Part shown: piece by piece, positions 18,569 to 27,239 of the stretch | Layout of the letters: every line of letters begins with the position of its first letter | Position numbering within the stretch: position 1 is the first letter of the stretch | Source of the DNA: Campylobacter sp. RM5004 | GTDB lineage: Bacteria > Campylobacterota > Campylobacteria > Campylobacterales > Campylobacteraceae | Assembly: GCF_022369455.1 (NCBI RefSeq) | Contig: NZ_CP059599.1 | Coordinates: 896,409 to 960,408 of the forward strand | Direction: 5' to 3' | Length of the DNA stretch: 64,000 nt | Notes under the pieces: generated by a model | What the model was told of the DNA's origin: nothing | Seen by the model: only the letters and a program-made list of their open reading frames with translations | The model's database searches: none | Made by a program: the position numbers and the translations under genes

Positions 18569-19828
18569 TTATTTGTAATTTTTAATTAAATCAAATGTTG
18601 CGTTTTTGATAACATCAATTGTGCTTATTTCACATCTTTCATAAATACTATGTGGATTTAATATATTTGGCCCAATTGAAGCGCATAATAATTCACTTTG
18701 TTTAGTCTTTAAAACTCCGCATTCAAGTCCTGCATGAATACTACTCATACTAGCTTTTGGATTATATTTTTGTAAAGAATTAAGCACTGCATAAGTAAAA
18801 TCATTTGGCACAGGTTCCCAAGGCTCATCTTTTGCAATAAGTTTTACATTGTCATTGTTAAAATGCGCTTTAGTTTTATAAAACACTTCATCTAAATCTG
18901 CTGAATTATCACTTCTTGCAAACATTTGCAGTTCTAATTCATCGTTATTTTGCTTGATAATTGCTAGATTTACGCTAGTTTTTACTATATTTAAATCTTT
19001 TGAATAAGACCAAACTCCGTGCTTATAACTTGCAAGACGGCTTAAAATATCTTGTTCTATTACTTTTTCGCCTTTGCTTTCAAGCTTCGTAATTTCTATA
19101 TTTTCGCTTGATTTTAATTCAGCGTCGCTATAAAAAATAGCCTTTGCATTTACGCTTATACTATTAGTTCTTTCGCCTCCATTAAAGCTTACTAATTCAG
19201 CATCATTTTTGTATAAAAATAAAGCCAAATCACTTATTGCACTAGGAATGTTTTTAATAATATCAATTCCGCTATGTCCGCCTTTATAGCCTTTAGTGTG
19301 AGCTTCATATAGGTATTTTTTGCTAGGATTTTTGTAGCTTAATTTGATATTTACATTCATCATTAAACTTGCCGCACAGCCTATGATAACTCTATCTACG
19401 CACTCGCTATCAAGATTTAATAAATGCTTTGAGCTAATTTTTAGCTCTAAATTATTAGCTCCTATTAACCCCACTTCTTCATTGGCAGTAAATAAGCATT
19501 CAAGGTCGCTAAACTCATTCATAGCTTCCATCATAATGGCAATTCCTATTCCATTATCAGCGCCTAAGGTTGAATTATTTGCTTTTATAAAACCATCGCT
19601 TTCTATGATATTTATATTAGGTGCATCGCCTACACAAACCATATCATAATGACTTTGTAAGCATATATTAGGATTTCCTTTTTTGCATAAAATATTTTCT
19701 GCTTTATCAACTAGCACTTCAAAGCCTTTTGATTTAGCGTAATTAATTAAAAAATCTTTTAATTTCACCGCATCAAAACTACAATGCGGAATTGCTGCAA
19801 TTTGCTTGAAATGTTCTAAAACGCTCAT
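18569..19828 (-). CDS. pepD: Aminoacyl-histidine dipeptidase / M20-family dipeptidase PepD
   Basis: 419 residues. Metal-binding motifs 'LQSHYDMV', 'STLGADNGIGIAIMM' and 'LFTANEEVGLIGA' are in the family order. C-terminal 'HAGLECG' and 'IGPNI' complete the peptidase halves around a dimerisation insert. It hydrolyses Xaa-His and other dipeptides in the cytoplasm. It is somewhat shorter than the ~480-residue enterobacterial enzyme, as in other Campylobacter relatives. First gene of the leftward run, with an AAGGAG ribosome site. Confidence 0.88.
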   Translation of the reverse strand: MSVLEHFKQIAAIPHCSFDAVKLKDFLINYAKSKGFEVLVDKAENILCKKGNPNICLQSHYDMVCVGDAPNINIIESDGFIKANNSTLGADNGIGIAIMMEAMNEFSDLECLFTANEEVGLIGANNLELKISSKHLLNLDSECVDRVIIGCAASLMMNVNIKLSYKNPSKKYLYEAHTKGYKGGHSGIDIIKNIPSAISDLALFLYKNDAELVSFNGGERTNSISVNAKAIFYSDAELKSSENIEITKLESKGEKVIEQDILSRLASYKHGVWSYSKDLNIVKTSVNLAIIKQNNDELELQMFARSDNSADLDEVFYKTKAHFNNDNVKLIAKDEPWEPVPNDFTYAVLNSLQKYNPKASMSSIHAGLECGVLKTKQSELLCASIGPNILNPHSIYERCEISTIDVIKNATFDLIKNYK

Positions 19829-19940
19829 TATTTCTCCTTAATTTTTTACGAAAACATTAGATTTTAAAGTTTAATAAAGAGTAAGTTTAGTGTGTAAATT
19901 AGTAATTTATTTTAAAGTGTGTAAAATAGTAATATTTTTA

Positions 19941-19970
19941 AAGAATTTGAAATAGGAATTTCAAATTCTT
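19941..19970 (-). terminator. Perfect 13-bp hairpin formed from the dispersed repeat
   Basis: Arms 19941-19953 and 19958-19970, loop AGGA, beside the stop codon of the minus-strand ABC ATPase gene. It contains an exact repeat copy (19943-19960). The minus-strand sequence after the hairpin is T-rich, as for an intrinsic terminator. Confidence 0.75.
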
Positions 19971-19974
19971 AATC

Positions 19975-20700
19975 TTAGTATTTTTCAAAAATTATTTTGT
20001 CATTATTAGCATTAAAATAAGTATCAAATTTCACTTTAAAGCATTCTTCTAAAATATCTAATTTAAGTTCATTAACTTCTCCAAAAAAAGCACTCTTACC
20101 TTCTTTAAGCAATAAAATCTTATCGGCATATTTTAAAGCGTGGTTTATATTGTGAATATTAATAATTGCTGCGACATTATAGAATTTGCAATATTGCTTT
20201 ATTAGTTCCATAATTTCCTTTTCTCTTGCTATATCTAAATTAGCAGTTGGTTCATCAAGGAACATTAATTTTGGCTCTTTTGCTAGCATTTGAGCAACTA
20301 TTACTAATCTTTGCTGACCGCCTGAGAGTTCGTTAAAATTTCTTTTTGCTAAATGTTCAATTTTTAAATGACTTATTACATGCTCAACTCTTAATAAGTC
20401 CTTATCGCTTACTTTAAACCTTAATTCTCCTATTCTTCCTAGCAAAATAAATTCAAAAACACTCAAACAATCATTTGAAACAATATTTTGAGTCATATAG
20501 CCGATTTTTGTTGGTTTTATTCCTTCTAAATCTATTAAGCCATTATGACTTAAAACACCAGCTAAGCATTTCATTAAAGTGCTTTTTCCAACTCCATTAA
20601 CCCCTAAAACCATTATAATTTCGCCATCTTTTACGCTAAAATTAATATCATTTAAAATATTTTGGTTTTTATAAGAAAAACTTAAATTGCTAACTATCAT
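19975..20700 (-). CDS. ABC transporter ATPase, metal-chelate uptake (FepC/BtuD class), system 1
   Basis: 241 residues: Walker A 'LGVNGVGKST', signature 'LSGGQQRLVI', Walker B 'LMFLDEP' and the switch His in 'INIHNINHAL'. It belongs to the FepC/BtuD/ChuD class that drives uptake of siderophores, haem, cobalamin or nickel chelates. It overlaps the permease gene by 4 bases; three genes (binding protein, permease, ATPase) form one leftward operon. The substrate cannot be fixed from sequence. A HemN-like radical SAM gene diverging from the operon makes haem a candidate. Confidence 0.9.
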   Translation of the reverse strand: MIVSNLSFSYKNQNILNDINFSVKDGEIIMVLGVNGVGKSTLMKCLAGVLSHNGLIDLEGIKPTKIGYMTQNIVSNDCLSVFEFILLGRIGELRFKVSDKDLLRVEHVISHLKIEHLAKRNFNELSGGQQRLVIVAQMLAKEPKLMFLDEPTANLDIAREKEIMELIKQYCKFYNVAAIINIHNINHALKYADKILLLKEGKSAFFGEVNELKLDILEECFKVKFDTYFNANNDKIIFEKY

Positions 20701-21710
20701 TTAATACCCTTTTTTAGCAAAATACTTAAGAAAAATATAGCTCCTATTAAAGAAGTAATAATTCCTATCGGAAATACTACCCCATCAATTACACTTTTGC
20801 TAATAGAAGAAGAAATGAGTAATAACAAACTTCCAACAAGGCTAGAAAATACTAGGAAAAATCTTTGTTCTGAGCCTATTATTAATCTTGCAATATGTGC
20901 GCCCACTAAGCCAACAAAACCTATAGTTCCTACAAAACATACGCAAATGGTAGTAAGAAAAGATATTAATACAAGCATTGAGATTTTTATTTTAAAAGTT
21001 TTTACTCCTAAGCTTTGAGCCTTTTCATCTCCTAATAACAAGGCATTTAATTCCCAAGATTTCATTAAAACTACTACTAAAACAATACTAAAAGCAATAA
21101 ATAAAATTAAGCAATTTAAATAAGTAGCTCTTGATAATGAGCCAAAGGTCCAAAACACTATGCTAGATACTTCAATTTCATTTGCAAGATAAATTACAAA
21201 AGCTTGCAAACTTTGGTATATAAAAACCATAACAATACCTATTAAAACTATGGTTGAACCACCTAAAAATATCCTTTTACTTAAAAAATATATAGCTAGA
21301 ATGCTAATGGTTGAGAAAATAAAAGCAAGAGATGAAATCCCAAAAAAAGCCCCATCAAAAAGCAATATTCCTAAAGCAGCACCAAAACTAGCAGCCGAAC
21401 CTATACCTAAAGTATAAGGAGAGGCTAGGGGGTTTGCTAGTATTGTTTGCATAATAGCTCCACTAAGCCCTAAAACTGCTCCAGCAATTATTGCCATTAG
21501 AGCTTGAGGAATTCTAATATCAAATAAAATAACTTTTATACTCTCATTGCTTTCATTAAAAAATATAGCATTTATTATAGTACTAGGTGAATATTTAGCA
21601 GGTCCTAAGCCTATATCTACTACTAAACAAATTAATAAAAGCCCTAAAGCAATTGCTAAATAAATTAGTCTTTTTAATACTAATTCTTTATAAAAACTAC
21701 CTACTTTCAA
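20697..21710 (-). CDS. FecCD-family permease, metal-chelate uptake, system 1
   Basis: 337 residues of very hydrophobic sequence, about nine to ten membrane helices. FecCD marks visible: 'DIRIPQALMAIIAGAVLGLSG', 'NPLASPYTLGI', 'FVGLVGAHIARL' and the late 'PIGIITSLIGAIFFL'. It forms the inner membrane channel of the importer as a homodimer. It overlaps both neighbours by 4 bases. The closest relative in this window is the permease at 56810-57856. Confidence 0.92.
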   Translation of the reverse strand: MKVGSFYKELVLKRLIYLAIALGLLLICLVVDIGLGPAKYSPSTIINAIFFNESNESIKVILFDIRIPQALMAIIAGAVLGLSGAIMQTILANPLASPYTLGIGSAASFGAALGILLFDGAFFGISSLAFIFSTISILAIYFLSKRIFLGGSTIVLIGIVMVFIYQSLQAFVIYLANEIEVSSIVFWTFGSLSRATYLNCLILFIAFSIVLVVVLMKSWELNALLLGDEKAQSLGVKTFKIKISMLVLISFLTTICVCFVGTIGFVGLVGAHIARLIIGSEQRFFLVFSSLVGSLLLLISSSISKSVIDGVVFPIGIITSLIGAIFFLSILLKKGIK

Positions 21711-22789
21711 AATTTAACCATCCAAGTTCCGCTTAGTGGTATAGGATAAAATTCATTGAAAAATAACTCTAATTCTTTTTTAGGGTCTATATCGCTAAAT
21801 AATTCAGGATGAATTGCTTTAGCAAAGAATAAAATTCCTGCAAAATCAAATATATGCCTACTTAAATCATGATATAAAGCATACATATTTTTGTTTTTAA
21901 CAGCATTTATTTTACTCCAGCCAAGTCTATCTTCATAAGCTTTTAGATTAAGCTTAGCTTGTTCTTCTGTTATGTTATAACCTAATGGGATATTTTTAAA
22001 ACTATTTTCAAAATAATTACCTGCAAATATTATTACATCAGGATTAGCTGATATTATTAGTTCTGGGTTTAATGGAGCGCTTGTTCCTTTTATTTTGCCT
22101 TTTGCGATATTTTCTCCACCAGCTAATTCAATAAAAGCTCCCCACATTTTATTATCCCAAGTTACGCCTATTTGCATAGCACCTGCTTTTTCACTAAATT
22201 CTGCATATACTTTAGGTCTTTTTAAATCTTTTGCATTATTAATTCTAGTTGTTACTAAATCAAACTTAGATTTATAAAAATTATTTATTTTTTCTACTCT
22301 TTCATTTTCGTTAAAAATCGCACCTAAAATTTGCATACTTTTTAAGTGATTATCTAAGTTTTCATCATGAAAATCTATAAAAACTGCAGGAATATTTGCT
22401 TTTTCTAATTTTTCTAAATTATTTTTTACATATTCATAATCTATTTTTGCAAATATTACCAAATCAGGTTGTAAAGATATTATTTTTTCAAAAGATATAG
22501 TTTTTTTAGGACCATAACCAATGTCAGGAATATCTAAAAGAGTAGGGAATTCTTTAGTAAAAGCATCCCAGCTAGCTTGTCTTCTACCATGCCAATATTT
22601 TTTAGACCAAGCAGCTATTTTTGATACACCTTGTTTACCTGTTGCGCTGAAATATTCTTCAAAATAAAAAGTTAAAGCTACTTTAGAAACATTATCTTTA
22701 ATATTGACTTTGCGACCTAAAATATCTGTAACTTCTATTGAATAAGCATTAAGTAAAATAAACATTACAAATAAAACTTTTTTAAGCAT
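21707..22789 (-). CDS. Periplasmic metal-chelate binding protein, system 1
   Basis: 360 residues with a signal peptide (about 1-17, 'LFVMFILLNAYS'). Class III substrate-binding fold: 'VTDILGRKVNI' start, 'SLQPDLVIFA' and 'ISANPDVIIFAG' strands either side of a long linker helix, and a Trp-rich binding region. It should deliver a ferric-siderophore, haem, cobalamin or nickel complex to the permease. It is clearly related to the binding protein at 55732-56823 (shared 'MWGA' and 'AIHPELFSDIDP' / 'AAYPELFSDINP' segments), so the two systems are paralogous but diverged. Confidence 0.88.
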   Translation of the reverse strand: MLKKVLFVMFILLNAYSIEVTDILGRKVNIKDNVSKVALTFYFEEYFSATGKQGVSKIAAWSKKYWHGRRQASWDAFTKEFPTLLDIPDIGYGPKKTISFEKIISLQPDLVIFAKIDYEYVKNNLEKLEKANIPAVFIDFHDENLDNHLKSMQILGAIFNENERVEKINNFYKSKFDLVTTRINNAKDLKRPKVYAEFSEKAGAMQIGVTWDNKMWGAFIELAGGENIAKGKIKGTSAPLNPELIISANPDVIIFAGNYFENSFKNIPLGYNITEEQAKLNLKAYEDRLGWSKINAVKNKNMYALYHDLSRHIFDFAGILFFAKAIHPELFSDIDPKKELELFFNEFYPIPLSGTWMVKF

Positions 22790-22810
22790 AAATAACTCCT
22801 TAATAATTTA

Positions 22811-22828
22811 ATTGATAATTTATATTAA
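22811..22828. promoter_or_regulatory. Possible Fur-like operator between the transporter operon and the radical SAM gene
   Basis: ATTGATAATTTATATTAA partly fits the GATAAT-N-ATTATC pattern of Fur boxes and overlaps a TATAAA-like -10 box on the minus strand (about 30 bases before the binding-protein ATG). The match is imperfect in a very A+T-rich gap, so this is weak. Confidence 0.3.
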
Positions 22829-22873
22829 CTTAAAAATTTTAAGTAATTCTTAAACTTAATTAAGAGAAATTGT

Positions 22874-22891
22874 AATTCCTATTTCAAATTC
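22874..22891 (-). repeat. Exact 18-base dispersed repeat, intergenic
   Basis: AATTCCTATTTCAAATTC on the plus strand, in the divergent gap between the transporter operon and the HemN-like gene. Confidence 0.85.
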
Positions 22892-22952
22892 TAGAAATTA
22901 ATTTTATTTGTATAAACTAAAAACATTTTTTAATATTTAATAAAGGTTATTA

Positions 22953-24203
22953 ATGAATTTTTTGCAAAAACAAGCTTTAAAATATACCTGTAATTTTTTA
23001 AATAAAGAACTAAAATCAAAATTCAAATTCAAAGAAGAAATTGTGTTAAATAAGGCAAAAGATAATAAAAAGGTAATGCTTTATATTCATGTGCCATTTT
23101 GTCATACATTTTGTCCATATTGTAGTTTTCATAAGTTTGCTTATGATGAAGAATTATGCAAGGAATATTTTAAAATTTTAAGAGTTGAATTGCAACAATT
23201 TAAAGACTTAGGATATGACTTCAATACGCTTTATGTAGGCGGTGGAACTACACTTATAAATGAAGATGAACTTATAAAAACTCTTAGTTTATGCAAGGAT
23301 TTATTTAGCATTGAAGAGATTTCTTGTGAGAGCGATCCAAATCATATAAAACCAGAAGTTTTAAAAGATTTTAAAGGGCTTATTGATAGGCTTAGTTGTG
23401 GGGTTCAAAGCTTTGATAATGATATTTTAAGAAAGGTTAATCGCTTAGAAAAATTTGGCGAGCAAAAAGAATTAGTAAAAAAATTAGAATTAGCTAACGG
23501 AATACTTCCTACTTTTAGCATTGATTTGATTTTTAATTTCCCATCACAAACTAAGCAAATGCTAATTAAAGATATAGAATTAGCAAAAAGCATTGCTCCA
23601 TCGCAAATAACTTTGTATCCATTAATGAAATCTAATTTAACAAAAGAAATAATCGCTGCAAAATTAGGAATAGATAAGCAAGACAATGAATATGAGTTTT
23701 ATAAGATAATTTGTGATTATTTTAGTGATTATGAGCAAAATAATTCATGGAGTTTTTCTAAAGATAGGACTAATTTTAATGATGAATATGTAAGCACTCA
23801 TCATGAATATATTGGAGCTGGAAGTGGGGCGTTTTCTTTCACAGAAAACAAGCTTTTGGTAAATGCTTTTAAGCTTGATGATTATAAGGCTAAGGTGCTA
23901 GAAGGCAAGAATAAAAAACTAGCTCATATTGATTTTAGCGATGAAGATGTGATTAATTATATATTTTTAACAGAATTTTTTAAGGATAATTTAAATATTA
24001 ATAATTTTAATCAAAATTATAATTGCGATTTAGAAAAACATTTAGGTTTTAGATTAAAAGCAATGAAAAGTGTTGGTGCAATTAACATAAATAATGGTAT
24101 TATTCAAAATACTTTTTTTGGCAAATATTTAGCACTTACTTTAATGAAAGAATTTTATATAAATATGGACTTAGTAAGGGCGTTTTTTAGAAAGGATTTA
24201 TGA
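22953..24203 (+). CDS. HemN-like radical SAM protein, possibly a haem-utilisation enzyme
   Basis: 416 residues. Radical SAM cluster motif 'CHTFCPYCSF' (C-x3-C-x2-C), then 'YVGGGTT', 'CESDPNHI' and 'LSCGVQSF', followed by a HemN-type C-terminal domain. True HemN makes protoporphyrinogen; HemW is a haem chaperone (a separate copy is at 42397); HutW/ChuW-type relatives open haem anaerobically to free iron. Its position, divergent from a metal-chelate importer with a shared control region, favours a haem-use role, but this is inference. It overlaps the next gene by 4 bases. Ribosome site AAAGG, ATG at 22953. Confidence 0.8.
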   Translation: MNFLQKQALKYTCNFLNKELKSKFKFKEEIVLNKAKDNKKVMLYIHVPFCHTFCPYCSFHKFAYDEELCKEYFKILRVELQQFKDLGYDFNTLYVGGGTTLINEDELIKTLSLCKDLFSIEEISCESDPNHIKPEVLKDFKGLIDRLSCGVQSFDNDILRKVNRLEKFGEQKELVKKLELANGILPTFSIDLIFNFPSQTKQMLIKDIELAKSIAPSQITLYPLMKSNLTKEIIAAKLGIDKQDNEYEFYKIICDYFSDYEQNNSWSFSKDRTNFNDEYVSTHHEYIGAGSGAFSFTENKLLVNAFKLDDYKAKVLEGKNKKLAHIDFSDEDVINYIFLTEFFKDNLNINNFNQNYNCDLEKHLGFRLKAMKSVGAININNGIIQNTFFGKYLALTLMKEFYINMDLVRAFFRKDL

Positions 24204-24913
24204 TTATGAAAAAGGGCTTTTTGCTTTTTATATCTTTATTTTTATTTGCAAGAGAAAATCCATTCGTTCCTATTGTAAATATTAACAATCCAAGTCCTAT
24301 TGAAGAGATTAAAGAATTGCAAAAAATAGCCTTTAATGTCCCAAGCGATGCAAGAATTTTAAATAAAATAAAATTAATTTATACAAATGTAGATGGGACT
24401 TTAAAAGAATACGAAATAGATGTAAATCAAGGGCTTGATTGGCATAAGGTTTATATGATGCTTGATGCAAGAGAACTTAGTATAAAAGAAGATAAAGAGC
24501 AAAAAACAGAGCTTAAAGTTGAAGATAAAATCAAATTAGCTTTAAACAAAGAAGAAGAAAAAGAACAGCCTATCAAAACACCAGAAATAGTAGAAGAAGT
24601 TAAGCAATATAAGCCTTTAGAATATACTTTTTCAAATGATTTTAATGTAATACTTGATAAAAAAAATATACATATTAAAACTCACAATAATTTACTTAGA
24701 GAATTTAGCCTAAAAAATCCAAATAGAATTGTAATGGATTTTAAAACTAATTATGTCCTACAAAACAAGCATTTTAAAATGGAGGCTGATTATGTTGATG
24801 AGATATATTCAGGGGTTCATAGAAATTTTTATAGACTTGTTATTAAATTAGATGGAATTTATGATTATGATATTCAAAAAAATGTAGGAGAATACATTAT
24901 AAAATTAAAATAA
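24200..24913 (+). CDS. AMIN-domain periplasmic protein
   Basis: 237 residues with a signal peptide (about 1-18). A Lys/Glu-rich middle (about 90-135) links an N-terminal part to a C-terminal AMIN-like beta domain ('HNNLLREFSLKNPNRIVMDF' and 'IYSGVHRNFYRLVIKL'). AMIN domains target proteins to peptidoglycan or septal sites. I know similar short AMIN proteins in Campylobacter without assigned function. Start: ATG 24200 follows AAAGGA by three bases; ATG 24206 has better spacing and is equally possible. Confidence 0.75.
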   Translation: MIMKKGFLLFISLFLFARENPFVPIVNINNPSPIEEIKELQKIAFNVPSDARILNKIKLIYTNVDGTLKEYEIDVNQGLDWHKVYMMLDARELSIKEDKEQKTELKVEDKIKLALNKEEEKEQPIKTPEIVEEVKQYKPLEYTFSNDFNVILDKKNIHIKTHNNLLREFSLKNPNRIVMDFKTNYVLQNKHFKMEADYVDEIYSGVHRNFYRLVIKLDGIYDYDIQKNVGEYIIKLK

Positions 24914-24923
24914 AAGGAGTGTT

Positions 24924-26036
24924 ATGAAAAAAATCATTTTTTTAGGCGCTGGATATGCGAATTTATCTTTAATCAAAAGTCTTAGTAAAGAAGATTTAAA
25001 AAAGGCTGAATTTTTATTAATAAATAATAATTCATATCACTACAAAACAACAGAATTACATAAAATTGCAGCAGATGAAAGCGAAAAAAATATTAAAATT
25101 GATTTAAAATCAATCATTCCAGAAGAAATAGTAATCATTCAAGACACAGCTATAAAAATAGAGCCTAATAAATTGTATTGCAAAAACACTGATTATGATT
25201 TTGATGAAATTTATATAGGTTTAGGAGCGAATAAAAATACTTTTGGCATTGAAGGGCTAGAAGAAACTTACGAAATAGGCGATTATGAAAACGCACTTAA
25301 AACAAAAGAAGATTTGTATAAAAACTTAGAGAAATCAGAAAGTATTTATAAAAATGTTGTGATTTGTGGAGCAGGTTTTAGCGGGGTTGAATTATGTGCT
25401 TCTATTGCTCAAGTTTGTAAGTCAAAAGATATAGATGCAAATATTTATATAATTGAGGCAATGGATGAGATTTTGCCTATGTATAACAAAGAATTAGCTA
25501 AAGTTGCTAGAAAATATTTAGAAAATTTAGGGGTAAAAGTCTTAAGCTCACATAAAATTATAAAAAAACAAGGCGATAGAATTTATTTAAATAATGAAGA
25601 AAATTATATAGATTCAAAAAACATTATTTTTACTGCCGGAGTTAAGGGAAATGCAGTTATAGGAAATAGTGTGTTTGAGAGCAAAAACAATAGGGTTTTA
25701 GTTAATGAGTATTTACAAGCTCCAAATTATGATAATTGTTATATTTTAGGAGATTGTTCTTTGATTATGAATAATGATAGACCTTTTGCACCAACAGCAC
25801 AAATTGCTTGCAAACAAGGAAATTATTTAGCAAAAAGTCTAAGCGCTAGACTAAATAATCAAAGTTTTAAAGAAAAATTTAGTTATAAAGACCAAGGAAG
25901 TGTTTGTTCTTTAAGTGAAAAATACGCAGTTGCAAGCGTGCAAGGTAGAGATTTTAGTGGCTTTTTAGCAAAAGTTTTAAAGAAATTTACCGAGATAAAA
26001 TGGCAATATAAATTATTCGGCTTAAAAGGCTTATGA
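24924..26036 (+). CDS. NDH-2-like NAD(P)/FAD-dependent oxidoreductase
   Basis: 370 residues, slightly short for a type II NADH dehydrogenase. FAD-binding 'IIFLGAGYANLSL' at the start, a second Rossmann motif 'VVICGAGFSGVELCA' near 145-160 for NAD(P)H, and 'CYILGDCSLI' near the end for FAD. NDH-2 enzymes pass electrons from NADH to quinone at the inner membrane; the C-terminal amphipathic stretch ('GFLAKVLKKFTEIKWQYKLF') could be the membrane dock. Sulfide:quinone reductase is the main alternative, but the conserved cysteine pair is not evident. A terminator follows immediately. Confidence 0.78.
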   Translation: MKKIIFLGAGYANLSLIKSLSKEDLKKAEFLLINNNSYHYKTTELHKIAADESEKNIKIDLKSIIPEEIVIIQDTAIKIEPNKLYCKNTDYDFDEIYIGLGANKNTFGIEGLEETYEIGDYENALKTKEDLYKNLEKSESIYKNVVICGAGFSGVELCASIAQVCKSKDIDANIYIIEAMDEILPMYNKELAKVARKYLENLGVKVLSSHKIIKKQGDRIYLNNEENYIDSKNIIFTAGVKGNAVIGNSVFESKNNRVLVNEYLQAPNYDNCYILGDCSLIMNNDRPFAPTAQIACKQGNYLAKSLSARLNNQSFKEKFSYKDQGSVCSLSEKYAVASVQGRDFSGFLAKVLKKFTEIKWQYKLFGLKGL

Positions 26037-26065
26037 TTTTTAGTATTCTTTAAGGATACTAAAAA
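26037..26065 (+). terminator. Rho-independent terminator after the NDH-2-like gene
   Basis: Arms 26037-26046 (TTTTTAGTAT) and 26056-26065 (ATACTAAAAA), extendable by a C-G and a wobble pair. It starts right after the stop and would also work for the opposite strand. Confidence 0.75.
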
Positions 26066-26108
26066 TTAAAACATAAATACACTAACTTTTTTTATATATT
26101 CTTAATTT

Positions 26109-26161
26109 AAATTCCTATTTTAAATTCTTTTAAAAATTATGAGAATTTGAAATAGGAATTT
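26109..26161. repeat. Long inverted pair of the dispersed repeat
   Basis: Arms of about 20 bp (26109-26128 and 26142-26161) with a single wobble position. The right arm contains the exact 18-base copy at 26143-26160. It lies upstream of the promoter of the LprI-like gene. Confidence 0.75.
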
Positions 26162-26168
26162 AAAAATA

Positions 26169-26238
26169 TTACAAAAAGTAACATAAATATTAAAATTAAT
26201 AATTATTTTTAATATTTTTATTAAGTTAATGCTATGAT
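26169..26238 (+). promoter_or_regulatory. Promoter of the lysozyme-type effector locus with TTAC-N5-GTAA element
   Basis: Extended -10 TGC-TATGAT (26230-26238), 20 bases before the ATG. Upstream is TTAC-AAAAA-GTAA (26169-26181), followed by ACATAA and then TTAATAATTATTTTTAA. The same words in the same order and spacing precede the second RTX locus (34837-34908), so this is probably a shared operator. Confidence 0.6.
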
Positions 26239-26258
26239 ATGAAAAATAAAGGAGAGTT

Positions 26259-27239
26259 ATGTTTAAAATATTAGCTATTTTACTAATTACAAATATTTAT
26301 TCATATCAAATAAATAAGTTAAAAATAAAGCTAGATAGTATTTATAAAAACTTTCCTTATATTACAAAAGAAATAAGACAAGACCAAGATAATTTTTTAA
26401 AAAACATTAGTGATTGCAAAGATGACAATAATTGCATTATAAGTTCTTATAAAGCTAGAATAAAAGAGCTTAGCACTAGTCTTGAAAACTCAAAAACCTA
26501 TCCTAAAGAATTAATAGAACATATAAAAGTAATTCAAGAAAACTCAACTGAGTGTTATAAAGGCAATTATGTTGTAGAGTGTGAAGAATCACCACTAAAT
26601 AATTTTTGGCAAGATTTTTTTAGATACAAAGATATAAAAATAAAGCCAAAAATTGTAGATGCTAAGCCTTACGCAAGCCAAGAAGTAAAGGACACTCTTA
26701 AATACTGCTGGGATTTAGGGCTTGATAGAGAAGTTTTTAAATATATAGAGCCAAATTATGTGTATTATCGTTTTATAGAAGTTGATAAAAATGGAGAGCT
26801 CTATTTTGCAAGTAAAATTAAAGGTAAAAAATACATAGAAAAACACAAAAATATAACTATAAGTGATGTGGTTTTAGATAATAAAAACTACTTAGCCTTA
26901 TCAGGAGAATTTGGAAATATATTGTTTATAGAAAAAGATTTTTGCAATCACCCTATGAAAAATAAGGATTTATTAAAGCTTTTAAAAAAATCTAATAAAA
27001 TGAAAATGTCATATCGTTTTTACGAACATACAAAAAATGTTTTTGCGATAAACTATAGAGAAAGAGATTATATTCTAAGTTATATTATATACAATAATAC
27101 AGGCTATAGCATAAATCTCAATAGTATTTTTGCTATGACTTCTGATGAATATTATGCTTATTATAAAAACTGCTCTTTTCATAAAACCAAAATAGAATAT
27201 TTAGATTGTGAAACAAATTTAAAAAAGGAGAAAGAATGA
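26259..27239 (+). CDS. Secreted LprI-like protein, candidate lysozyme-immunity factor
   Basis: 326 residues with a signal peptide (about 1-16). Residues about 40-75 ('IRQDQDNFLKNISDCKDD' then 'CIISSYKARIKELS') match the conserved Gln/Cys/Cys/Tyr/Arg pattern of the DUF1311/LprI lysozyme-inhibitor family. The rest, about 250 residues, is a Tyr/Lys-rich domain I do not recognise, with further cysteine pairs. Its stop overlaps by 4 bases the start of a gene encoding a phage-type lysozyme fused to RTX repeats. A periplasmic lysozyme inhibitor translated together with an exported lysozyme is what an immunity protein should look like. The family match is partial; the immunity role is inference. Strong AAGGAGAG ribosome site. 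Confidence 0.7.
   Translation: MFKILAILLITNIYSYQINKLKIKLDSIYKNFPYITKEIRQDQDNFLKNISDCKDDNNCIISSYKARIKELSTSLENSKTYPKELIEHIKVIQENSTECYKGNYVVECEESPLNNFWQDFFRYKDIKIKPKIVDAKPYASQEVKDTLKYCWDLGLDREVFKYIEPNYVYYRFIEVDKNGELYFASKIKGKKYIEKHKNITISDVVLDNKNYLALSGEFGNILFIEKDFCNHPMKNKDLLKLLKKSNKMKMSYRFYEHTKNVFAINYRERDYILSYIIYNNTGYSINLNSIFAMTSDEYYAYYKNCSFHKTKIEYLDCETNLKKEKE

Noticed and set aside
22953-24203. Naming the HemN-like protein as coproporphyrinogen oxidase
   Set aside because: The radical SAM family includes HemN, HemW and HutW; context points to haem use and the sequence read by eye cannot support HemN.
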